Positions 1 to 5,718 of a stretch of 6,468 bases of DNA are shown one piece after another. The DNA comes from Bacteroidales bacterium. Its GTDB lineage: Bacteria; Bacteroidota; Bacteroidia; Bacteroidales; VadinHA17. The notes beneath the pieces are model-generated. The model was not told the DNA's origin. It made no database searches and saw only the letters and a program-made list of their open reading frames with translations. The stretch lies in the NCBI GenBank assembly GCA_016936695.1, contig JAFGXK010000155.1, positions 1 through 6,468 on the forward strand. Reading direction: 5' to 3'. Each line of letters starts with the position of its first letter. The stretch's first letter is position 1. The translations under genes were made by a program, and so were the position numbers.

Positions 1-259
1 CTCAGAACAAAAATATGCGTTAGTGCGGTAAAACCGAATTTTAAGATTTTTCTACTACACATATTCAGTGTGTTATAAAATAAAACCCCACTAATTTCAC
101 GAGACGTCACAAGTCAGGACATCCCTCAATCTGGATTCTCCGTCCTTGCTATATTTGGCAGATAAGGTTATCATATTTATAGTTGTAACTAATTGCAAAA
201 GAGAACCTGTACATGAAGGGTTCATTCAGATTTTGTAACTTTGAGTCAAAATAGAGTTT
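1..259. other. AT-rich non-coding leader region upstream of the toxin-antitoxin pair
   Basis: I see no convincing gene, RNA gene or repeat here. The only short reading frame near the right side is a 13-codon stretch from the ATG at 213, which is not credible as a gene. Two matches to the Bacteroidota -7 box TAnnTTTG lie here on the plus strand: TATATTTG at 150-157 and TAACTTTG at 236-243. The second is listed separately because it is better placed for the gene at 260. Neither has a good TTTG -33 element at the usual distance. The left part may hold the tail of whatever lies outside the window. Confidence 0.5.
236..243 (+). promoter_or_regulatory. Candidate Bacteroidota -7 promoter box for the toxin-antitoxin operon
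   Basis: TAACTTTG matches the Bacteroidota housekeeping sigma -7 consensus TAnnTTTG at all six fixed bases and ends 16 bases before the ATG at 260. Transcription would start near 250 and leave a leader of about ten bases. No clear TTTG -33 element is present. A second match at 150-157 would give a leader near 95 bases, so the real start site is uncertain. Confidence 0.35.
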
Positions 260-448
260 ATGGCAACAAAAGAGATAAAGGAAAAGATATACAAAGTCCT
301 TGATAATATGCCAGATGATGTATTGGAGGATGTTTTTAAGTATCTTAAGTCATTGACTAACAAATTAAAAGACGATATTCTTTTATCACAATATCTTGGA
401 CGAATCCTGGAGGAAGATAAAAACTTACTTGAACGATTAGCTCAATGA
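260..448 (+). CDS. Small antitoxin-like protein paired with Doc toxin
   Basis: A 62-residue, charged, probably all-helical protein directly upstream of a Doc toxin gene and overlapping it by the ATGA at 445-448, an arrangement that implies translational coupling. Position in the pair and size make it the likely antitoxin. The first half (about residues 4-33) resembles small DUF2281-like proteins, with a helix, the turn NMPDD, then a second helix. The C-terminal tail EEDKNLLERLAQ is the likely part that lies on the toxin, by analogy with the C-terminal helix of Phd in Phd-Doc. I see no clear Phd/YefM N-terminal fold or other DNA-binding domain, so autoregulation of the classical kind is not evident. 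The family assignment rests on memory of similar short proteins; the antitoxin role is inferred from context. There is no Shine-Dalgarno sequence before the ATG, as is usual in this phylum. Confidence 0.7.
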   Translation: MATKEIKEKIYKVLDNMPDDVLEDVFKYLKSLTNKLKDDILLSQYLGRILEEDKNLLERLAQ

Positions 449-819
449 TCACAATTGATAACGCTATCACAATTCAAAACATATTAATACAGAAATTTGG
501 TGTTACTTCCGGAGTCAGAGACCGAAATTTATTGGAATCAGCACTTTTAAGACCATATCAAACTTTTGATAAAAAGGAATTATACAAAACTTCAATAGAG
601 AAAGCCGCCGCTCTTTTTGAAAGTCTAATCACTAATCATCCATTCCTGGATGGTAATAAAAGGTTTGGATATGTAGCAATGAGGTTATTATTGTTGGATT
701 CTGACATTGATATCATTGCTACAGAAGATGAAAAATATGAATTTGTAATCTCGATAGCTATTGGAAATTTCAAGTTCCCTGAAATATGCAGCTGGATAAA
801 CAGACATCAATTTAAGTAA
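445..819 (+). CDS. doc: Doc-family (Fic fold) toxin, death-on-curing protein
   Basis: A 124-residue protein, close to the usual Doc length, with the Fic/Doc signature HPFLDGNKR at residues 65-73. This contains the invariant His65, Phe67, Asp69, Asn71, Lys72 and Arg73 of the HxFx(D/N)(A/G)NKR loop. P1 Doc uses this loop to transfer phosphate from ATP to elongation factor EF-Tu and so halts translation; larger Fic proteins AMPylate targets instead. The short length, lack of flanking Fic helices and the upstream small antitoxin gene favour a Doc-type kinase. All catalytic positions look intact, so it is probably active. It overlaps the antitoxin gene by four bases and ends the operon, with about 110 bases of non-coding DNA before the next gene. 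The pair is clearly more AT-rich than the genes to its right, which suggests arrival by horizontal transfer. The actual target in this organism is unknown. Confidence 0.9.
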   Translation: MITIDNAITIQNILIQKFGVTSGVRDRNLLESALLRPYQTFDKKELYKTSIEKAAALFESLITNHPFLDGNKRFGYVAMRLLLLDSDIDIIATEDEKYEFVISIAIGNFKFPEICSWINRHQFK

Positions 820-929
820 AGCAACTCGAAGCGCATACCTCAAACCGCATTTATACTTACAAAAATAGTTGTGCAACTAACATTTAAGTCGTAAATTGGT
901 GGGATTCTGACTAACCAACTTATCTGACA

Positions 930-2095
930 ATGAAATACATGTTTTTACTGATTGCGGCTTTGCTTCTGTGCACATGCAAGGGCAGGCAGGATTCTCCGGT
1001 TACCACAATAGACGTTCTGTCACCGGCCGGGACAGAAATAAAAAACCTGTCTGAAATTGCATCCGATATCCGGTACATCCCGCTCGAAACAAATCCGGAT
1101 GCCTTAATGGTCTTCATCAGATCCCTTAAGACATCCTCAGACAGATTTTATTTAAACGCCGTCAGGGAAATCCTTTGTTTTGAAAATCAGGTAAATTCCT
1201 ATATAAGCTTAATCCTCAGGGGAGGGGGCCAGGTGAATACACATATATCGCTGATTATGATGTCAAGTCTGAAAAAAACCTCATGACAGTTTTGACAAGG
1301 GGGGAACTTTATTTTTATACCGAAACCGACACAGGATTTCTTATGTCTAAACATCATGTTCTTGGTACTCAGCCACAGTATGTTGATTTCTTGCCGGAGC
1401 AGGACAATATTCTGCTTTCATTTACAGCATCAACTGGTGAGAATGATTACCAGTGTGTCGGAATAAATCCTGACGGAGATACTCTTTTTAAAAGGCCCAA
1501 CTTTTACAAATTCATACGAAACTCAAAAGTTGTTATGGCATTCAATTTTGATAATATTATTTATAATGATAATGAAGAAATCAAGTTGAAAGGATTTCTC
1601 AGCGATACTGTTTTTACTATCAGCGATGATTACAGTTTTGTTCCCTATGTGATCCTGAATACCGGAGGTAAATCTATGACGGCGGATTTTCTCTCAAATG
1701 TTCCTCCGTCCGTGATGACATCAGGTACAGGCGAGTTCCTTCAGGTTTCGGAAATTCTTGAAGTTGAAAGATTTCTGTTCTGCAAGTACTCTTATCAACA
1801 GGTTACCAGTTGGATAGTATATGATAAGGACACCGGGCAGCTACATCAGTTTAATGGCAAGGACCTGTTGAAGGATGATATTTCGGGAGGGCTTAACATT
1901 GAACCCCGGTTTTCATGTGACGGTTTAATTTATTCCTGGACGGATGCCCTCAAATTCAAGACATATATTTCGGGTGATGAATTTCGTGAAACCAAAGTAC
2001 TAAATCCAGACAGGAAGGCAGAGCTTCAGAAACTTGCAGAGTCACTGGAGGAAGATGATAACCATCTGCTGATTGCTATAACTCCCAAAAAATAA
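930..2095 (+). pseudogene. Six-bladed beta-propeller lipoprotein gene, split by a one-base frameshift
   Basis: Two open frames belong to one gene. The first (930-1286) has a lipoprotein signal: a hydrophobic run at residues 4-13 and the lipobox LLLCTC, with Cys16 or Cys14 as the lipidated residue. It continues with the family-like stretches SDIRYIPLETN and DRFYLNAVREILCFENQ. The second frame carries the rest and is open well upstream of its ATG at 1283, back to about 1193. There it encodes FLYKLNPQGRGPGEYTYIAD, including the GRGPGEY signature of the Bacteroidales 6-bladed beta-propeller family (PF17170-like). One extra G at 1190/1191 (cagg to caggg) joins them as ...CFENQ-G-KFLYKL... and gives 388 residues, a normal family length. 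The rest looks undecayed: no other stop or shift. Such lipoproteins sit in the envelope and their function is mostly unknown. The break is either a sequencing error in a G run, a recent mutation, or a phase-variable site; the ATGA at 1283-1286 could allow re-initiation of the second part. Confidence 0.85.
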
Positions 2096-2098
2096 TCC

Positions 2099-2129
2099 CG
2101 GAGCCATGGTAAGACAGTCGGGTGCTCCG
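2099..2129. repeat. Inverted repeat after the beta-propeller gene
   Basis: CGGAGC (2099-2104) and GCTCCG (2124-2129) form a perfect 6-bp stem with a 19-base loop, four bases after the stop codon of the propeller gene. It could help end or stabilise that transcript. There is no T run after it (AAAACAGGG follows), so it is not a standard intrinsic terminator. Confidence 0.3.
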
Positions 2130-2148
2130 AAAACAGGGTATGTAAATC

Positions 2149-2184
2149 TGCATTAGGAATGCAAATTTGCATAAAGCAGGCATT
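2149..2184. promoter_or_regulatory. Palindrome cluster upstream of yidD, possible operator
   Basis: ATGCAAATTTGCAT at 2159-2172 is a perfect 14-bp palindrome. Its left half also pairs with TGCATT at 2149-2154 (arms TGCATT and AATGCA, 3-base loop), and GCATT recurs at 2180-2184. These iterated GCAT half-sites lie 23 to 47 bases upstream of the candidate yidD -7 box, where a repressor or activator would act. The palindrome also contains TTTG (2166-2169), but at 26 bases from the -7 box it is too far to be a normal -33 element. The role as an operator is inference. Confidence 0.35.
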
Positions 2185-2195
2185 CAGTCAATGAT

Positions 2196-2203
2196 TATCT
2201 TTG
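2196..2203 (+). promoter_or_regulatory. Candidate -7 promoter box for yidD
   Basis: TATCTTTG matches TAnnTTTG at all fixed positions and ends only four bases before the yidD ATG at 2208. With the usual distance to the start point, transcription would begin at or next to the A of the ATG, giving a leaderless or nearly leaderless mRNA. No good -33 TTTG lies 19-21 bases upstream. Confidence 0.45.
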
Positions 2204-2207
2204 CCGT

Positions 2208-2504
2208 ATGGCAGCAACTCTTAACAGCATTGCAGTAAAACTTCTTTCTATCCCCATCCATTTTTACCGGTACGCCATATCGCCGTTTCTGAGGCCGTCG
2301 TGCCGTCATGTGCCTTCGTGTTCGCAGTATGCACTTGATGCCTTGCGCATACACGGACCGGTATGGGGGTTTCTCATGGCGACAGGAAGGATTCTGAGGT
2401 GCAGGCCAGGGGGGACTCATGGATACGATCCAGTGCCCAGGTTCAGGTTTAAAAAATACGGGCTCTTAACACATTATAAAAAATGCAACCGTCTGAAGCA
2501 CTGA
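2208..2504 (+). CDS. yidD: Membrane protein insertion efficiency factor YidD
   Basis: A 98-residue protein with the complete YidD signature (PF01809). It has an amphipathic N-terminal stretch at about residues 8-22 and the core FYRYAISPFLRPSCRHVPSCSQY at about residues 19-41, with the two conserved cysteines of the CRxxPSCSxY motif. Next comes ALDALRIHGPVWGFLMATGRILRCRPGGTHGYDPVP, where R-x-L-R-C and GYDPVP are family hallmarks. YidD is a small peripheral inner-membrane protein that assists YidC-dependent insertion of membrane proteins. In many bacteria it sits between rnpA and yidC; here it stands alone, which is common enough in Bacteroidota. The family does not need the last 15 or so residues (KKYGLLTHYKKCNRLKH), which run into the repeat region. 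The start at 2208 is the only ATG that keeps the full N-terminus. Confidence 0.95.
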   Translation: MAATLNSIAVKLLSIPIHFYRYAISPFLRPSCRHVPSCSQYALDALRIHGPVWGFLMATGRILRCRPGGTHGYDPVPRFRFKKYGLLTHYKKCNRLKH

Positions 2505-2514
2505 TTGTTCAGAC
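2491..2514. repeat. Inverted repeat across the yidD stop codon
   Basis: GTCTGAA (2491-2497) and TTCAGAC (2508-2514) form a perfect 7-bp stem with a 10-base loop, and the yidD stop TGA (2502-2504) lies in the loop. No T run follows. The right arm is the start of the 61-bp repeat unit, so the hairpin may be a by-product of where the repeat was inserted. Confidence 0.4.
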
Positions 2515-2643
2515 CGCACTACCGGGGGACAACCCACCCCTACCCCTCCGAGGAGGGGATCCGTTTTATTTAGACAGCACTACCGGGGGACAACCCACCC
2601 CTACCCCTCCGAGGAGGGAATCCGTTTTGTTCAGACCGCACGA
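2511..2643. repeat. Tandem 61-bp repeat, two full copies plus the start of a third
   Basis: Copy 1 is 2511-2571 and copy 2 is 2572-2632. They differ at only four positions that I count. A third start (agaccgcacgaccg) begins at 2633 and then turns into an 8-bp array. Each copy reads in order: AGACNGCAC, TACCGGGGGACAACCCACCCC, a hairpin CCCTCCGAGGAGGG, then ATCCGTTTT or similar. Purine/pyrimidine strand bias is strong. From memory, elements of the form CCACCCCTACCCCTCC-GAGGAGGGG are scattered between genes in many Bacteroidota genomes; I cannot check this here. It lies between two convergent genes. An open frame across it (2483-2740) is an artefact of the repeat. Confidence 0.9.
2543..2571 (+). 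terminator. Possible intrinsic terminator formed by repeat copy 1
   Basis: CCCCTCC (2543-2549), two bases, then GGAGGGG (2552-2558) give a stem of six to seven G-C rich pairs. The tract TTTTATTT at 2564-2571 follows five bases later. On the plus strand this resembles an intrinsic terminator for yidD. Copy 2 has the same stem at 2605-2618 with the weaker tail TTTTGTT. The gap before the T tract is longer than ideal. On the minus strand the hairpin is not followed by a T run, so it would serve the convergent operon less well. Confidence 0.4.
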
Positions 2644-2665
2644 CCGCAAGACTGCACGACCGCAC
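2634..2665. repeat. Four tandem copies of the 8-bp unit GACCGCAC
   Basis: Units are GACCGCAC (2634-2641), GACCGCAA (2642-2649), GACTGCAC (2650-2657) and GACCGCAC (2658-2665). A fifth is begun by GACTC. The array ends five bases before the stop codon of the convergent regulator gene at 2671. The same octamer sits at the left end of each 61-bp repeat (2512-2519, and GACAGCAC at 2573-2580), which links the two repeat types. Confidence 0.9.
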
Positions 2666-2670
2666 GACTC

Positions 2671-3423
2671 TCAGAAGTTCAGATCTTCCCTTAACTGCTG
2701 GTATCCGGTCCTGCTGACCGGCAGCTTGTCGCCCGACTGAAGTATGGCAATATGGTTGTCTTTTCCGTAAGGTTCAATCCGCTTTATTTCCTCAACTCTT
2801 ACTATATATGACCGGTGGATCCTTACGAAATCCGATTTTGGGAGGTTGTCCTCATAGAATTTCATGGTTTGCTGCTTGAGCGCCTTCCCGTTTACATGGT
2901 GGATCATCACATAATCATCCTGAGCTTCGACGAATTTGATCTGATCAACAGGTATCAGGTTTATGGCGTTTCCTTTACGTACGACCACTCTGCTGACAGG
3001 AGCTGAATTCTCGGGCTGTTGCTGAAGGAGCTCACTGGCCGGTTTCTTGTTTCCTGCTCCGCTCTGTATCTTGTCGGTGGCTTTTTTTACGGCTTCAAGG
3101 AATCTTCTTTTCTGGAAGGGCTTCAGCAGATAGTCGACAGCGTTTAGTTCAAAAGCTCTTATTGCAAACTGGTCATAGGCTGTGGTGAAGATGATTTCCG
3201 GCTTTTCGGTCATCACCTCCACCAGTTCGATGCCTGTAAGCCGCGGCATCTGGATGTCGAGGAAGACAAGGTCGGGTTTCAGTGTCGAGATTGTTTTGAG
3301 GCCGCTGAAGCCGTCGGCGCATTCGGCAATCACATCTATATAATCAAGTTCTTTGAGATAATGCTTAATAATATCCCTTGCCGGGGCTTCATCTTCGATA
3401 ATGACGGTACGAATCTTTTCCAT
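2671..3423 (-). CDS. LytTR-family response regulator (AlgR/LytR type)
   Basis: A 250-residue regulator from the ATG at 3423, with an N-terminal receiver domain (about residues 3-120) and a C-terminal LytTR DNA-binding domain (about 145-247). In the receiver, the acidic pair Glu10-Asp11, phosphate acceptor Asp56 in FLDIQMP, the TTAYD segment at 80-84 and Lys101-Pro102 of the LLKPF motif are all present, so it should be phosphorylated normally. The LytTR part shows the family stretches IKFVEAQDDYVMIHH and FVRIHRSYIVRVEEI. LytTR proteins bind paired direct repeats near promoters; I could not recognise such a site here. The partner is surely the kinase encoded just upstream. Two in-frame ATGs further up (3435 and 3447) would add four or eight residues; I chose 3423 because the receiver normally starts three to four residues before VIIEDE. 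It is the last gene of the operon and ends next to the repeat region. Confidence 0.95.
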   Translation of the reverse strand: MEKIRTVIIEDEAPARDIIKHYLKELDYIDVIAECADGFSGLKTISTLKPDLVFLDIQMPRLTGIELVEVMTEKPEIIFTTAYDQFAIRAFELNAVDYLLKPFQKRRFLEAVKKATDKIQSGAGNKKPASELLQQQPENSAPVSRVVVRKGNAINLIPVDQIKFVEAQDDYVMIHHVNGKALKQQTMKFYEDNLPKSDFVRIHRSYIVRVEEIKRIEPYGKDNHIAILQSGDKLPVSRTGYQQLREDLNF

Positions 3424-3468
3424 ATGCAATTCCATATTCAATAACAAATCTATTCTATTTCCCCGGAA

Positions 3469-4521
3469 TCACATAATTGCCGGTATAAAAAGATTAACAG
3501 TGTAAATGCCGTTTTCCTTTGTTGTTTTCAGCGAGGCTTGTTTTGAATAAACCAGGTCGAGCCTTCTCGACACGTTTATCAGTCCGGTTCCTGTGCCTTT
3601 TGACGGTGTGGTGGCCGGGTCGTAATTATTGCTTATCACGATTTCAAGGAATCCGTTATTGCATTTCACATTTGTTCTTATGTTCACGCATTCGGTGCTT
3701 TCATACACGCCGTGCTTGATGGCATTTTCGTAAAGCGGCTGGAGGATCATCACGGGCATCTTTATATCAAGGCAGTGTTCTTCAATGTTTTCCTCGGTTG
3801 ATAGTCTGTCTCCAAATCTGACCTTCTCGATTTCAAGGTAGAGTCTCAGGTTTTCGAGTTCACTCCTGAGTGAGACGGGCTGTTCGTCTTTTTTTGAAAG
3901 GGCGTACCTCATGAAGTCGGATAGCTTAATAACCATATCTCTTGCCTTGTCGGGATTGGTTATTGTAAGGGAACTGACAGAGTTCAGGCTGTTAAAGAGG
4001 AAATGCGGATTAATCTGCGATCTCAGCATTTTCAGTTCTGTCTCTTTCACCAGGCTTTCCAGTTTTGCTTCACGGGCTTTTTTCTCAGAAAGGTTCTGAA
4101 GGCTTTCGAAGAGGTAATAAACGAGGATTATAATACCGAATATGAATACTCCTGTTCCTATCCTGTAAGGGAAAGTTGCGTCCCAGTACGCCAGGTAATC
4201 GTTCCCCCTGGGAAGTATGACGGTAATGAGATATTTGTTGATAAGGATCCAGAGTGTCACCGACATCACGCCGCTCAGAATGAAGTTGCCGATCACCTGC
4301 ATGTTTTTACTGCCGCTGGCGTTGAAGAATTTGAAGGGGTACCAGAGCGACAGGCCTATTCCGGCGTAGATTACAAGGGAAACAATGCCGTCGGGGATGG
4401 CCACTCTGGTGAAGCTTCCATAGGCAAAATAATAAAGCAGCAGCTGGCCGGCTGTTATTAACAGCCAGGCCAGCCACCATATTACAAATCTTGTCCGGTT
4501 ATTTAAAACAGGATGCTTCAT
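3469..4521 (-). CDS. LytS/YehU-type sensor histidine kinase
   Basis: A 350-residue membrane kinase of the His_kinase family (PF06580). Four membrane segments lie at about 13-33, 43-61, 77-97 and 121-139 with only short loops between them. A probable coiled linker follows (141-168). The phospho-acceptor is His173 in the motif SQINPHFLFNSLNS. The ATPase domain has the N-box LQPLYENAIKHG (Asn266) and a glycine-rich GTGTGLINV segment at 309-317. It would phosphorylate the LytTR regulator encoded downstream. There is no periplasmic or cytoplasmic input domain, unlike LytS with its 5TM-5TMR domain or kinases with a PAS domain. The signal must therefore come through the membrane or from a partner, and the LiaF-like protein encoded 14 bases upstream is the obvious candidate. 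All catalytic motifs are intact. Confidence 0.93.
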   Translation of the reverse strand: MKHPVLNNRTRFVIWWLAWLLITAGQLLLYYFAYGSFTRVAIPDGIVSLVIYAGIGLSLWYPFKFFNASGSKNMQVIGNFILSGVMSVTLWILINKYLITVILPRGNDYLAYWDATFPYRIGTGVFIFGIIILVYYLFESLQNLSEKKAREAKLESLVKETELKMLRSQINPHFLFNSLNSVSSLTITNPDKARDMVIKLSDFMRYALSKKDEQPVSLRSELENLRLYLEIEKVRFGDRLSTEENIEEHCLDIKMPVMILQPLYENAIKHGVYESTECVNIRTNVKCNNGFLEIVISNNYDPATTPSKGTGTGLINVSRRLDLVYSKQASLKTTKENGIYTVNLFIPAIM

Positions 4522-4535
4522 TCAGTGTCGGTTTT

Positions 4536-5309
4536 TTAATAGCTTTTTACCTCGCCTCCGCCGAATACTACGGCGCCTTTGATTACCAGGTGTTTGGCCG
4601 GGTCGACTGTCCTTCCCGGTCTCAGTTTGCGCGAATCGCTGAAACCGCCGAGAACGGGGGTAACTTCGATTGTGACATGCCAGTCGTCTGGTACGATCAA
4701 CGTAGCCCCTCCGAATACGCAGGCGATTTCGAGTTCTGAAACGCCCGGTGCAAGAGCGGCTCTTGTCAGGTCGAGTTCAAGTCCGCCGAACACGGCGGTT
4801 ATTTTTCCTCCCCTGAAATTCTGTGAAACGATCTGTCTTTCACCGCCGCTGAACACCGAGACATAATCGACGAAATCATCGCCCGATGTGCCTTTCTGGC
4901 CTGTAATGGAGTGGCTCCAGCTGCCCCGGCGTGATACTATGAAAATGATCCCCACTATTATGAAAATTGACGGCCAGAACATATTATACATATGGAATGT
5001 CTCCCTGAATATCAGGGGGATCATGAAAAAGCCTCCGACAGCCATTACAATAATCCCGGCTGTTTTCTCGGTGGCCCCCAGTGTCATCACCAGCCCTATT
5101 GTAACCAGGAGCATCGGCCAGCTGAATATTACATTATCGATGAAATCGGGAAAAAATCCCGTATTCCTGATCACAAGGAAAAGTCCGGCAAGGACCATAA
5201 TTACACCTATGATTACCCTGTTGTTGAGGTTATGACGGTTTGGCTGCATCTGGGTGCCGCCTTCGTTAAGCTTGCCGCCGTCGTTCCTGAAGTCATCCAT
5301 TGTTTCCAT
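4536..5309 (-). CDS. LiaF-like membrane protein with a glycine-rich C-terminal domain
   Basis: A 257-residue protein in two parts. The N-terminal half has four membrane segments (about 31-48, 60-77, 83-101, 109-126) and resembles the LiaI/LiaF-like membrane region (PF18917, DUF5668-like), including the motif FWPSIFIIVGIIFIVSRR before the linker. The C-terminal half (about 147-257) resembles the LiaF C-terminal domain (PF09922). It carries five turns of the type hydrophobic-F-G-G: VFSGG 152-156, VFGG 173-176, VFGG 198-201, VLGG 219-222 and VFGG 248-251, with DDWHVTIEVTP between the third and fourth. In Bacillus subtilis LiaF inhibits the LiaS kinase until cell-envelope stress; a similar brake on the kinase encoded next to it is my inference. 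It lies 19 bases after the small membrane protein gene and 14 before the kinase gene. Starting at the ATG at 5300 instead would remove three residues. Confidence 0.88.
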   Translation of the reverse strand: METMDDFRNDGGKLNEGGTQMQPNRHNLNNRVIIGVIMVLAGLFLVIRNTGFFPDFIDNVIFSWPMLLVTIGLVMTLGATEKTAGIIVMAVGGFFMIPLIFRETFHMYNMFWPSIFIIVGIIFIVSRRGSWSHSITGQKGTSGDDFVDYVSVFSGGERQIVSQNFRGGKITAVFGGLELDLTRAALAPGVSELEIACVFGGATLIVPDDWHVTIEVTPVLGGFSDSRKLRPGRTVDPAKHLVIKGAVVFGGGEVKSY

Positions 5310-5328
5310 TTTGTTGCAGATTATAAAG

Positions 5329-5697
5329 TTATAATTGTTTTCGATTTCCTTTGATAAAAGATGAAATTATAAAGGCAATCCCGATAAGTATTATCAGTGA
5401 TGGCCAGTAAATGGTCCTGACGAGTTCAGGGATCTGATAATCCCTGTTTTCAATAAAGAACCATGAGCCGATTGCTATCAGTACCAGGCCGCCTGTGAAC
5501 TGGAGGTTCAGAAGAAGCAGGACACCGATAAAAACCAGTACGGTTTCCCAGGTGAAGTAATCCTTTACACTTCCCAGGTTAAGCAGGTCGTTGGTGGCTA
5601 CCAGCATGGCGAGACCGAAAGTTATCAAAAACAGGCCGAAGCCTATTTGCGGATGAAGTTCCTTGTCTCTTTTTGGAAAATGATCCTTGTGTGTCAT
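5329..5697 (-). CDS. Small four-helix membrane protein, LiaI/LiaF-type membrane domain alone
   Basis: A 122-residue protein of four membrane segments (about 18-35, 50-65, 68-83, 97-114) with a charged N-terminus and the basic C-terminus KGNRKQL. Its pattern and the motif IYWPSLIILIGIAFIISS near the end match the membrane half of the LiaF-like protein encoded next (FWPSIFIIVGIIFIVSR). It therefore looks like a paralogue that lacks the C-terminal domain. It is first in the operon. It may pair with the LiaF-like protein or the kinase in the inner membrane; its own role is unknown. An open frame extends to a TTG at 5721, but that codon is part of the -7 promoter box on this strand (5719-5726), so the ATG at 5697 is the better start. 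Confidence 0.8.
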   Translation of the reverse strand: MTHKDHFPKRDKELHPQIGFGLFLITFGLAMLVATNDLLNLGSVKDYFTWETVLVFIGVLLLLNLQFTGGLVLIAIGSWFFIENRDYQIPELVRTIYWPSLIILIGIAFIISSFIKGNRKQL

Positions 5698-5718
5698 GGC
5701 GTTTAATTGTTTCTGAGT

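Noticed and set aside
1..929. Integron cassette with attC sites around the toxin-antitoxin pair
   Set aside because: GCGTTAGTGC near position 18 and GCAACTAAC near 874 recall attC ends, but neither fits the GTTRRRY/RYYYAAC core sites and I could not fold a convincing attC.
820..929. Promoter for the propeller gene (for example TAGTTGTG near 867 or TAAATTGG near 892)
   Set aside because: Each departs from TAnnTTTG at one or more of the fixed bases and no -33 element supports them.
688..1117. Two minus-strand frames of 62 and 65 residues
   Set aside because: They overlap the Doc gene and the propeller gene on the other strand and have no family features.
2511..2643. CRISPR array
   Set aside because: The 61-bp units are directly adjacent with no variable spacers, and no cas gene is near.
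2483..2740. 85-residue plus-strand open frame rich in PTPTPPRRE-like sequence
   Set aside because: It is read through the two 61-bp repeats and the 8-bp array, overlaps the end of yidD and the regulator gene on the other strand, and its repeated peptide is a by-product of the DNA repeat.
4003..4461. 152-residue plus-strand frame inside the kinase gene
   Set aside because: It lies wholly opposite a kinase gene with clear catalytic motifs, and its sequence resembles no family I know.
4888..5354. Plus-strand frames of 115 and 120 residues opposite the LiaF-like gene
   Set aside because: Shadows of a well supported membrane protein gene; their residues are the antisense of its membrane segments.
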